DNA of 64,000 bases. Origin: Roseomonas fluvialis. Lineage in GTDB: Bacteria > Pseudomonadota > Alphaproteobacteria > Acetobacterales > Acetobacteraceae. Location: the NCBI RefSeq assembly GCF_022846615.1, contig NZ_AP025637.1, forward strand, positions 4,303,001 to 4,367,000. Direction: 5' to 3'. The notes under the pieces are model-generated. The model did no database searches, was not told the origin of the DNA, and worked only from the letters and a program-made list of their open reading frames with translations. A program made the translations under genes and the position numbers. Position 1 is the stretch's first letter. Every line of letters starts with the position of its first letter. Of this stretch, positions 37,710 to 45,729 are shown piece after piece.

Positions 37710-39349
37710 GCCGGAGCGTCGCGGTCGGCCCGCCCACGCGCGACGCCGACGGCGAGAACTTCCCTGTCGCCTCGCTGCTGCTGTCGCGCGCGCTGCGGCC
37801 GAAGGTGATGGGCTTCTACCGCTTCGTGCGGACGGCGGACGACATCGCCGACAGTGCGGTCCTTGAACCCTCGGAAAAGCTTGCGCGGCTCGATGCGCTG
37901 GAACGCGCGCTGGATGATCCCGCCACCACCGAGCCCGCGGCGACATTGTTGCACATGGCGGGCAGCGGGACGCCCGAGGCGCGCGCCATGCTGGCCGCGT
38001 TTCGCCAGGACGCGACGCAGCGGCGCTATGCCGACTGGGCGGACCTGGAAGCCTATTGCGCTGCCTCGGCAAACCCGGTCGGGCGGATGCTGCTGCGCCT
38101 GCATGGCGTGGACGCGCCAGGTGCGGCCGGCGCGTCGGATGCGCTGTGCACGGCGCTGCAGATCCTCAACCACCTGCAGGATCTGGTGCCGGACCGCGAT
38201 GCGCTGGACCGAGTTTACCTGCCGGTGTCCTGGATCGCGCTGGCGGGGGGCGAGGACGCCTTCTTCGATGCCGCGAACACCGCCGCGCGCCGTGCCGTCC
38301 TGGATGCGGCACTGGACCGGGTGGAGGAACGGCTCGATGCCGCGGCCGGGCTGCCGCGCCTGATCGGGTCGTGGCGGCTGGCGATGGAAGCGACCGTCAC
38401 CATCGCGCTGGCGCGGCGGTTGCTCGGGCGGCTTCGCGCGGCCGACCCGGTGCTCGCGCGCGTCGCCCTGGGCAAGCCCGACTTCGCGCGCGCCTTCGCC
38501 ACCAGCCCCTTCCGCGGGCCGTCGGATGCCGCGCTGGTGCGCGCGCGCGTCGCAGCCGCCGGGTCGTCCTTCGCCAAGGGCATGTCGGCGCTGCGCGGCG
38601 ACCGGCGCCGCGCGCTCTGGGCCGTGTACGCTTTCTGCCGCGCGGTGGACGACATCGCCGACGGCGCGATGCCGGAGGCCGAGAAGCGCCGCTTCCTGGC
38701 CGATTGGCGCGCGAAACTGGCGCGACCTGACTGCGCGCTGTCGCGCGAGTTGGCGCGCGCGCGCGAGGCCTATGCGCTGCCGATCGAGGAGTGCGAGGCG
38801 ATGATCGCCGGCATGGAGACCGACGCCGCGCCGCGCCTGCGCATCGCCGATGCCGACGCGCTGGACCTGTATTGCCGGCGCGTGGCGGGCAGCGTGGGCG
38901 CGATGGCGGTGCGCATCTTCGGCGCGCCGCAGGCGGCCGGATTTGGACTGGCGCTGGGGCGCACGCTGCAGCTTGTGAACATCCTGCGCGACATGGACGA
39001 GGACGCGGCGCGCGACCGCGTCTACCTGCCGGCCGACCTGCTCGCCGCCCATGGCGTGATGGATGGCGATGCCATTGCCATGATGGCACAGCCGGGCGTG
39101 GCGGCGGCAGCCAACGCGCTGGCGGTGCAGGCCGAGGCCGGCTTCGCGCGCGCCGAGGCCGAACTCCAGGGCTTCGACACCCCCGCGCTGCTGCCCGCGC
39201 GCATCATGATGTGGGGCTACCGTCGTATCTTCGACCGCCTTGTCGCACGCGGCTTCGGCCCGCCGCGTGCGCGCCCGCGCCTGACCGCGGGCGAGAAGGC
39301 GCGCATGGCGGCCTTCGCGCTGCGCCTCGCGCCGGTCGCCGCACGGTGA
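37706..39349 (+). CDS. hpnCD: Fused HpnC-HpnD: presqualene diphosphate synthase and hydroxysqualene synthase in one chain
   Basis: A single uninterrupted frame of 547 residues holds two trans-isoprenyl synthase (squalene/phytoene synthase) domains. The first (about 1-270) has the HpnC hallmark ENFPVASLLL, aspartate motif DDIAD at 45-49 and QDLVPD at 158-163. The second (about 285-547) has the HpnD opening SSFAKGMSALRGDRRRALWAVYAFCR, DDIAD at 315-319 and RDMDED at 428-433. Elsewhere HpnD condenses two farnesyl diphosphates to presqualene diphosphate, and HpnC converts that to hydroxysqualene, as separate proteins. Both active sites look intact. GTG start overlaps the GT2 stop; the stop overlaps hpnE (TGATG). 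Confidence 0.9.
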   Translation: MSRSVAVGPPTRDADGENFPVASLLLSRALRPKVMGFYRFVRTADDIADSAVLEPSEKLARLDALERALDDPATTEPAATLLHMAGSGTPEARAMLAAFRQDATQRRYADWADLEAYCAASANPVGRMLLRLHGVDAPGAAGASDALCTALQILNHLQDLVPDRDALDRVYLPVSWIALAGGEDAFFDAANTAARRAVLDAALDRVEERLDAAAGLPRLIGSWRLAMEATVTIALARRLLGRLRAADPVLARVALGKPDFARAFATSPFRGPSDAALVRARVAAAGSSFAKGMSALRGDRRRALWAVYAFCRAVDDIADGAMPEAEKRRFLADWRAKLARPDCALSRELARAREAYALPIEECEAMIAGMETDAAPRLRIADADALDLYCRRVAGSVGAMAVRIFGAPQAAGFGLALGRTLQLVNILRDMDEDAARDRVYLPADLLAAHGVMDGDAIAMMAQPGVAAAANALAVQAEAGFARAEAELQGFDTPALLPARIMMWGYRRIFDRLVARGFGPPRARPRLTAGEKARMAAFALRLAPVAAR

Positions 39350-40635
39350 TGGCGGTAGCGCGCGACGGCGGCCAGATGCCGGCGCACGTGCACGTGGTCG
39401 GCGCCGGCGTGGCGGGGCTGGTGGCGGCACTCGCACTGGCGCGCGGTGGCCATGCCGTGACGCTGCACGAGGCCGCGCCCGTCGCCGGTGGCCGCTGCCG
39501 CGCGCTGCCCGACGGCACCGACAACGGCACCCATGCGCTGATGGGGGCGAACCATGCGGCGTTGCGCTTCCTCGATGCCATCGGTGCGCGCGCGGGCTGG
39601 GTGGAACCGGAACCCGACGGGCTGCCGATGCTCGACCTGGCGGATGGCAGCGCGCGGCGCATCGCGGCCGCGCCGCTCGCCTGGCGCGACCCGGCGCGGC
39701 GGCCGCCGGGGTTGACCGCGGGCGGTATGCTGGCATTGCTGGGCATGGCGCTGCCCTTCACCGACAAGCCCGTGGCCGCGGCGCTGGCCAGGCACCCTGC
39801 CCTGCTGCGCGGCTTCGTCGAACCGCTCGCCGTCGCGGCCCTGAACACGCCGGTGGCCGAGGCATCCTCCGCGCGGCTCGGCCAGGTGCTGCGGCGGGTG
39901 CGCTCGGCCGCCGATGCGCGGCTGCTGGTGGCGCGGGACGGGCTGGGGCCTGACCTGATCGCGCCTGCGCTGGCCGCGCTGCGCGCCGCGGGGGCCGAGA
40001 TCCGGTTCGGCAGTCGCCTGCGCGCGCTGACCAGCGCGGAGGATCGCGCCATGGCGCTGCACCTGGCGGAGGAGTCCGTCGCGCTCGGCGCCGCCGATGC
40101 GGTGGTACTGGCGCTGCCACCCTGGGAGGCAGCGCGGCTGATCCCCGGGCTGCGCGTGCCGGACCGTCACGCACCGATCCTCAACCTGCATTTCGCGCAT
40201 CCCGGCGCGCCGGCGGTGCGCTTCATCGGCGTGGTCGGCGGCCTCACGCAATGGGTGCTGGTGCGCCCGGCGGGCATCAGCGTGACGGTCAGTGCCGCGG
40301 ATGCCGAGACCGAGGAGCGTGTCGAGGACCTCGCCCCGCGCGCCTGGGCCGAGATCCGGCGCGCCGCGGCGGCCTTCGCGCTGCCCGGCGACTGGCCGGA
40401 CGCACCGCCACCCTGTCGGGCCGTGAAGGAACGCCGCGCCACGCCGCGCCATGCGGTCGGCATCGCGCCCATCGCGCCGCGGCTGGTGATGCGCAACCTG
40501 GCACTCGCCGGCGATTGGACCTGGACCGGCCTGCCCGCGACCATCGAAGCCGCGGCGCGGTCGGGCGAGGCGGCGGCGAAGGCCATCGCGGCACGGCTGC
40601 CGCGGCCGGTCGCGCTGGGCAGGGCCGGAGCATGA
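39349..40635 (+). CDS. hpnE: Hydroxysqualene dehydroxylase HpnE
   Basis: The 428-residue flavoprotein of the amine-oxidase/carotenoid-desaturase superfamily begins VHVVGAGVAGLVAALALARGG and has GGRCRALPDGTDNGTHALMGAN, LAVAALNTPVAEASSARL and the C-terminal LALAGDWTWTGLPATIEAAARSG. These features and its place directly after hpnCD identify HpnE, which reduces hydroxysqualene to squalene using FAD. Translation is coupled to hpnCD by a TGATG overlap. Confidence 0.88.
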   Translation: MAVARDGGQMPAHVHVVGAGVAGLVAALALARGGHAVTLHEAAPVAGGRCRALPDGTDNGTHALMGANHAALRFLDAIGARAGWVEPEPDGLPMLDLADGSARRIAAAPLAWRDPARRPPGLTAGGMLALLGMALPFTDKPVAAALARHPALLRGFVEPLAVAALNTPVAEASSARLGQVLRRVRSAADARLLVARDGLGPDLIAPALAALRAAGAEIRFGSRLRALTSAEDRAMALHLAEESVALGAADAVVLALPPWEAARLIPGLRVPDRHAPILNLHFAHPGAPAVRFIGVVGGLTQWVLVRPAGISVTVSAADAETEERVEDLAPRAWAEIRRAAAAFALPGDWPDAPPPCRAVKERRATPRHAVGIAPIAPRLVMRNLALAGDWTWTGLPATIEAAARSGEAAAKAIAARLPRPVALGRAGA

Positions 40636-40687
40636 CCGGGCATCGCCGAAGGCGCGCGCCGTCTCTCGCCGACAGGTGCGCTAAGCC

Positions 40688-42103
40688 ATGAACCCGACCG
40701 ATCCGCGCGCGGCAGCACCCGTCTCCGAGGCCCGCGCGCATGATGCCGCGGCCGACCACGCGTCAGCTGCGGCACAGGCGCTGGCAGCGCTGCGCGCTGC
40801 CGAAGCGCGCGACGGTGCACCCGACCTTGCGCGGAGGCGCGACCTGCTCGCGCGCCTCGCCGCCGAGTTGAAGCGCCGCGGGGAGGACATCGCCACCGCG
40901 GCCGCCGCCGATTTCGGCGCGCGGTCGCGCCTCGAAACGCTGCTCGCCGACGTGCTGCTGGTGGCGGATTTCGCGCTGCATGCGCGCCGGAAGCTGCCGC
41001 GCTGGGCACGGCCGAAGCGCGCCGGCGTGCCCTACCCGTTCTGGCCGGCGCGCGCGGTGCTCGAACCCGTGCCGAAGGGCGTGGTGGGCATCATGGCGCC
41101 GTGGAACTATCCGGTGCAGCTGGCGCTAGCGCCGGCGGTGGATGCGATTGCGGCGGGCAACCGGATCGTGGTGAAGCCGTCCGAGCATGCGCCGCGCTGC
41201 GCGGAGATGATCGCGCGGGTGCTGGACGCCGCCCTCGGCCCCGACATGGCGCGCTGTGTCCAGGGCGACGGTGCCGTGGCCGCCGATTTCGCCGCGCAGC
41301 CCTGGGACCACCTGGTGTTCACCGGCGGCACCGCGACCGGGCGGCGGGTCGCGCTCGCGGCGGCGGCGAATCTCGTGCCCATCACGCTGGAACTGGGCGG
41401 CAAGTGCGCGGCGGTGGTGCTGCCGGGGGCCGACCTGGTGCAGGCAGCGCGGGAGATTCTGGTGGGCAAGGCGCTGAACGCCGGGCAGACCTGTGTCGCA
41501 CCCGACACGGTGCTGCTGGTCGGGCATGGCATCGATGCCTTCGCCGCGGCCTGCCGCGCCGCCGGCATCGCGCTGCCCGAAACCGCCGTGCTGAACGATG
41601 CGCAGGCCGCGCGGCTCGATCGCCTGGCGGAGGGCGCGGCGCTGATCCCGCTGGCGCAGGATGGGCCGGGCCGGCGGCGCACCATCGTGCTCGCGACAGC
41701 GCCCGACGACGCGCCGCTGATGACGCAGGAGGTGTTCGGCCCGGTCCTGCCGCTGCGCGCCTGCGCCGACCTGGCTGAGGCGATCGCCTGGATCGCGGCG
41801 CGCCCGCCAGCGCTCGCCATCTATCTGTTCGGCGCGACGGCGCAGGACGAAGCGGCGGTCGCCGCCGGCACGCGTTCGGGCGCCATCGTGCTGGGGCGCT
41901 GCGTCGAGCATGTCGGCTTCTCGGACCTCGCCTTCGGCGGGATCGGCGCCTCCGGCCAGGGGCGCACGCATGGGGAGGAAGGCTTCCGTGCCCTGTCGAA
42001 CCTGCGCGCGCGGGTGCGGCATGGCCGCTTCTCGCTCGCGAGAATGTTCGACCCGCCGCGCGGTTCGATGGCCGAACGCATCACGAAACGGCTGTTGCGT
42101 TAA
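40688..42103 (+). CDS. Aldehyde dehydrogenase of the carotenoid cluster (AldH/CrtNc-like)
   Basis: The 471-residue protein has the NAD(P)-binding core VVGIMAPWNYPVQL, VFTGGTATGRRV, the catalytic Glu in ITLELGGK and the catalytic Cys in LNAGQTC. LMTQEVFGPVLPL is also typical. It groups with the coniferyl-aldehyde-dehydrogenase-like branch. In C30 carotenoid pathways such an enzyme oxidises the diapocarotenal to the carboxylic acid before glycosylation. It starts 52 bp after hpnE and closes the cluster. Confidence 0.86.
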   Translation: MNPTDPRAAAPVSEARAHDAAADHASAAAQALAALRAAEARDGAPDLARRRDLLARLAAELKRRGEDIATAAAADFGARSRLETLLADVLLVADFALHARRKLPRWARPKRAGVPYPFWPARAVLEPVPKGVVGIMAPWNYPVQLALAPAVDAIAAGNRIVVKPSEHAPRCAEMIARVLDAALGPDMARCVQGDGAVAADFAAQPWDHLVFTGGTATGRRVALAAAANLVPITLELGGKCAAVVLPGADLVQAAREILVGKALNAGQTCVAPDTVLLVGHGIDAFAAACRAAGIALPETAVLNDAQAARLDRLAEGAALIPLAQDGPGRRRTIVLATAPDDAPLMTQEVFGPVLPLRACADLAEAIAWIAARPPALAIYLFGATAQDEAAVAAGTRSGAIVLGRCVEHVGFSDLAFGGIGASGQGRTHGEEGFRALSNLRARVRHGRFSLARMFDPPRGSMAERITKRLLR

Positions 42104-42126
42104 CCGTTCCACGCTATGCTCCCGCT

Positions 42127-42684
42127 ATGGTTGTGGAAGCGCCCGTCCTTGTCGCCGTGGAAACACCACGCCTGCGCCTTCGCTGCGCCGAACCGGGCGA
42201 TGCCGCCGCCCTCGCCGCCATGATGAATGCCGCGATCAGCCGCCGCCTGGCGTCCTGGCCGGTGCCCTATACGCCGCTGATGGCGGCGGACCGGATTGCC
42301 GGCGTGCGGATGGCCGCGGCCGAACGACGGTCCCTGCCGCTGGTCATCGAACGGCGTGCGGATGGCGCGGTGGTGGGGTGGATCAGCATCTCGCGCGCGC
42401 CAGGGGATGGAGCGACGGCGCTGATCACCTATTGGCTGGGCGACGGGTTCCAGGGCCAGGGGCTGATGCGCGAGGCGGCCCCCGCCGCGCTGGCCGAGGC
42501 CTTCCGCAGCATGGACATCGCGCGGGTTCGCGCGGCGGTACAGGCGGACAATGCGGCGTCGCTCGCGGTGGTGCAGTTGCTCGGCATGGTGCCGCTGGGC
42601 GAGGGCCGCATCTGGTGCCCCGCGCGCGGGCGCGACGAAGCCTGCCTGTGGTTCGAGATCACGCGGGAGGCGGCGGAGCCGTAG
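42127..42684 (+). CDS. GNAT-family N-acetyltransferase (RimJ/RimL-like)
   Basis: The 185-residue product shows the RimL-type opening ETPRLRLRCAEPGDAAALAAMM, the acetyl-CoA-binding region GDGFQGQGLMREAAPAALAEAF and the VQADNAASLAVVQLLGM motif. The acceptor is unknown. Its 3' end overlaps the convergent mrpG gene by 26 bp. Confidence 0.85.
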   Translation: MVVEAPVLVAVETPRLRLRCAEPGDAAALAAMMNAAISRRLASWPVPYTPLMAADRIAGVRMAAAERRSLPLVIERRADGAVVGWISISRAPGDGATALITYWLGDGFQGQGLMREAAPAALAEAFRSMDIARVRAAVQADNAASLAVVQLLGMVPLGEGRIWCPARGRDEACLWFEITREAAEP

Positions 42685-43030
42685 GCGCCGCAGGGGCGGG
42701 CACCGACGGGTCGCTCTCCGCCCTGTCGCGATGCAGCGCGGCGCGCGCCAGCAGCATGAGCGTGACCGGCGTCGTCACCACGATGAAAGCGGCAATGAGC
42801 AGTTCGTGCAGCACCGGGCGCGTCTGCAGCACCGAGAAGAACAACATCGACGCGATCAGGATGCTGCCGATACCGAGCGTGGTGCCCAGCGTCGGCGCAT
42901 GGACGCGTTCGTAGAAGCCACGCAGGCGCAGCAGCCCGATCGAACCCGTCAGTCCCAGCCCCGCGCCGAACAGCACCAACACCGCCACCGGCAGCGCCGC
43001 CCAGAATGGGATCTCCGCCGCGCCGGTCAT
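42659..43030 (-). CDS. mrpG: Mrp antiporter subunit G
   Basis: The 123-residue membrane protein has three helices and the MrpG segment GLLRLRGFYERVHAPTLGTTLG. Mrp complexes are multi-subunit cation/proton antiporters in which all subunits are needed. Its start overlaps the mrpF stop. The C-terminus is a Pro/Ala tail. Confidence 0.92.
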   Translation of the reverse strand: MTGAAEIPFWAALPVAVLVLFGAGLGLTGSIGLLRLRGFYERVHAPTLGTTLGIGSILIASMLFFSVLQTRPVLHELLIAAFIVVTTPVTLMLLARAALHRDRAESDPSVPAPAAPTAPPPPA

Positions 43031-43308
43031 TCGATCACCTCGCCGCGCATCAGGAACTTCGACAAGGCGGCGGTGGCGACGAAGCCCAGCAGCGTGACAA
43101 GCAGCGCGGCCTCGAAGTAGTGGGTGGTGCCGGTGCGGATGCCGAAGACCAGCAGCAGCATCGCCGCGTTCACGTACAGCGTGTCGAGCGCCAGGACGCG
43201 GTCCTGCGCTCGCGGGCCGACCAGCGCGCGCAATGCGGCGCAGCCCATCGCGACCGCCAGCATGAGCTGCGCGAGCAGCAGCGCGGCGCCGAGCAACGCG
43301 GCGGTCAT
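43027..43308 (-). CDS. mrpF: Mrp antiporter subunit F
   Basis: A 93-residue, three-helix protein with the MrpF signature GPRAQDRVLALDTLYVNAAMLLLVFG followed by YFEAALLVTLLGFVATAALSKFL. It overlaps mrpE at its start and mrpG at its stop by four bases each. Confidence 0.92.
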   Translation of the reverse strand: MTAALLGAALLLAQLMLAVAMGCAALRALVGPRAQDRVLALDTLYVNAAMLLLVFGIRTGTTHYFEAALLVTLLGFVATAALSKFLMRGEVIE

Positions 43309-43796
43309 TCGAAGATTTCCATCAGCCGGCGCTCCCACTTGTCCTTGATGGTGCGGACCCAGGTTTCCTCGTCGACCAGGTCGAGAACGTGCAGCAGCAT
43401 GGTGCCGCCGCGCGCATCGTAGTCCACCCAGACGGTGCCCGGCGTGGCGGTCAGGATGCAGGCCAGCGCCGACAGCCCATAGGGGCTGCGCATGTCGAGC
43501 GGGACATGGACGAAGCCCGACCTCCGCTCGCCGGGTGCGCGCGGCTGCAGGATGATGCGCGCGACGGCGTTGTTCGACCGCACGACCTCGACCAGCACGT
43601 CCAGCAGCAGGCCGGGCAGCGGCTTCAGCCGGCCGACCCGCCCGCGCGGCACGCCCAGCGCCGTCAGCACGCCCGACCCGGTCACCGCCAGCAGCACGCC
43701 GAAGACGATGGCACCGGTCGACACGCTCTCCTGCAGGAGCAGCCACAACAGCAGGAAGGCCGTGGCCAGCAGCGGATGGGGCAGTAGCCGCGTCAT
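43305..43796 (-). CDS. mrpE: Mrp antiporter subunit E
   Basis: The 163-residue product has two N-terminal membrane helices and a cytoplasmic part with the MrpE pattern VHVPLDMRSPYGLSALACILTATPGTVWVDYD. It is coupled to mrpD upstream and mrpF downstream by overlapping start/stop codons. Confidence 0.92.
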   Translation of the reverse strand: MTRLLPHPLLATAFLLLWLLLQESVSTGAIVFGVLLAVTGSGVLTALGVPRGRVGRLKPLPGLLLDVLVEVVRSNNAVARIILQPRAPGERRSGFVHVPLDMRSPYGLSALACILTATPGTVWVDYDARGGTMLLHVLDLVDEETWVRTIKDKWERRLMEIFE

Positions 43797-45388
43797 GGTC
43801 GCACCGCCGTGCCGAGAACGGCGTCGAGGTAGGTGCCGGGCGCATGCAGCCCCGCCGCGGTGGCGAGCATGTAGTCCATCGCCGGCCCTGCCGCGACGGC
43901 GAGCCCGGCGCACAGCAGCAGCAGCCCGGCAATCGGCGCGACCTCGAGCAGGCTGACGCGCGGCACCGTCGAGGGCGGCGAGGCCCAGAAGATGTCGATG
44001 CCGGTGCGCAGCATGGCCACCACCGTCGCCAGGCCCGACAGCAGCAGCGCGGCGACCAGCAGCCAGCTTGAGACCGGCACCGCGGCCTCCGGTGGGCCGA
44101 GCAGCGGCGCCATAATGGCGAATTTCGCGAGGAAGCCGGGCAGCGGCGGCAGCCCCGCCAGCAGCAGCGCACAGGTGCCGAAGCCAAGGCCGAGGATCAC
44201 GACGATGGCGGGGATGGCGACGCCCACCGCCTCGGGCTCGCGCAAGTCGTCGTCTTCCTCGCCGGTGCCGAAGGCCTCGCGCGTGACGGCGAGGACATCG
44301 GCGCCGACATCGCGCCCGCGTTCGATCAGTTCGATCAGCAGGAAGAATGCCCCGAGCGCGAGCACCGATGTCGCGAGGTACAGCAGCGCGCCACCGGTGA
44401 CCGCCGCCTGGCCCGCCCCGAGCGCGGCCAGCAGGGTGCCGGAGGAAACCAGCACGCTCGCGCCCGCGAGCCGCGGCAGGTCCTGCGCGGCGAGCACCGC
44501 GATGGCGCCGAAGGCGATGGTGAGCAGCCCGCCGGCCAGCAGCACGTTCGCGCCGAAGCCTGCGGAATCTCCACCCTCGGCGCCGAACAGCAGCAGCCAC
44601 ACGCGCAGCACGGCATAGACGCCGACCTTGCTCAGGATGGACAGGATCGCCGCCGCCGGCGCGCTGGCCGCGGCGTAGGTGCCCGGCAGCCAGAAGCCGA
44701 GCGGCCAGGCCGCCGTCTTGATGAGGAACGCCACGCCCATGACCGCGAGCCCGGCCTCGAGCAGGGCGCGGTCGCCTGCCGCCACCTCGCGCAGGCGGGC
44801 CGCCAGGTCGGCCATGCCGAGCGTGCCCGAGATGCCGTAGATCACGCTGACGCCGATCAGGAACAGCAGCGAGGCGACCAGGTTGATGACGATGTAGTGC
44901 AGCCCCGCGCGCACCCGCGCCGTGCCCGAACCGTGCAGCGCCAGACCGTAGGAGGCGGCCAGCATCACCTCGAAGAAGACGAACAGGTTGAACAGGTCGC
45001 CGGTGAGGAAGGCGCCGTTCAGCCCCATCAGCTGGAACTGGAACAGCGGGTGGAAATACGCCCCCGCCCGGTCCCACCGCGCGAGGGAGGAGACGAAGGC
45101 GGCGAGCCCCAGTACCGCCACCAGCGCCAGCATCAGCGCCGAGAGCCGGTCGAGCACCAGCACGATGCCGAACACCGCCGGCCAGTCGCCCAGCCGGTAG
45201 ATGCGCAGCTGCGGCGTATCCGCCATGCCGACCAGCGCGATGGCGAGCCCGACCAGCGTGACGGTGGACAGCAGGCCGAGTGCCGCCACCGCCCCGCGCC
45301 AGCGGTCGCCGGCCAGGATCATGGCGGCGCCGGCCAGCATCGGCACGATGATCGGCGCGACGACCAGGTGGTCGGTCCAGGCGGTCAC
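43793..45388 (-). CDS. mrpD: Mrp antiporter subunit D (NuoM/NuoN-like)
   Basis: The 531-residue polytopic protein is homologous to the proton-pumping subunits of complex I. It has MGLNGAFLTGDLFNLFVFFEVMLAASYGLAL (with the conserved membrane Glu), FLIKTAAWPLGFWLPGTYAAAS with its Lys, and ILSILSKVGVYAVLRV. Translation starts at a GTG overlapping the mrpC stop (GTGA). A hydrophilic loop near residue 385 is acidic (GTGEEDDDLREPE). Confidence 0.93.
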   Translation of the reverse strand: MTAWTDHLVVAPIIVPMLAGAAMILAGDRWRGAVAALGLLSTVTLVGLAIALVGMADTPQLRIYRLGDWPAVFGIVLVLDRLSALMLALVAVLGLAAFVSSLARWDRAGAYFHPLFQFQLMGLNGAFLTGDLFNLFVFFEVMLAASYGLALHGSGTARVRAGLHYIVINLVASLLFLIGVSVIYGISGTLGMADLAARLREVAAGDRALLEAGLAVMGVAFLIKTAAWPLGFWLPGTYAAASAPAAAILSILSKVGVYAVLRVWLLLFGAEGGDSAGFGANVLLAGGLLTIAFGAIAVLAAQDLPRLAGASVLVSSGTLLAALGAGQAAVTGGALLYLATSVLALGAFFLLIELIERGRDVGADVLAVTREAFGTGEEDDDLREPEAVGVAIPAIVVILGLGFGTCALLLAGLPPLPGFLAKFAIMAPLLGPPEAAVPVSSWLLVAALLLSGLATVVAMLRTGIDIFWASPPSTVPRVSLLEVAPIAGLLLLCAGLAVAAGPAMDYMLATAAGLHAPGTYLDAVLGTAVRP

Positions 45389-45729
45389 CGGTCGCGCTCC
45401 CGCCCGTCCACGTGGTCGGTGCCGGTCAGGCCGCGCGCCGCCAGCAGCACCACGAGCAGCAGCGCGGTGGTCGCGAAGCCGATGACGATCGCGGTCAGCA
45501 CGAGCGCCTGCGGCAGCGGGTCGGTGAACTGGCCGAGCGTGCCCTCCTGCCCCTGCGCCAGGATGGCGGCCGCGCCGGTGCGCAAGCCCCCGGTCGAGAA
45601 GATGAACAGGTTCACCGCATAGGACAGCAGCCCCAGGCCGATGATGACCTGGAAGGTGCGCGGGCGCAGCAGCAGCCACACGCCCGAGCCGGACAGCACG
45701 CCGATGGCGAGGGCGACGACGATCTCCAT
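45385..45729 (-). CDS. mrpC: Mrp antiporter subunit C (NuoK-like)
   Basis: The 114-residue, three-helix protein resembles NuoK: SGVWLLLRPRTFQVIIGLGLLSYAVNLFIF and DPLPQALVLTAIVIGFATTALLL. The start overlaps the mrpAB stop by one base (TGATG). Confidence 0.93.
   Translation of the reverse strand: MEIVVALAIGVLSGSGVWLLLRPRTFQVIIGLGLLSYAVNLFIFSTGGLRTGAAAILAQGQEGTLGQFTDPLPQALVLTAIVIGFATTALLLVVLLAARGLTGTDHVDGRERDR

Noticed and set aside
37706-39349. Reading the two-domain synthase as a duplicated phytoene synthase (CrtB) for C40 carotenoids
   Set aside because: The N-terminal ENFPVAS motif, the C-terminal FAKGMSALRG motif and the following HpnE identify the squalene pathway better than CrtB.
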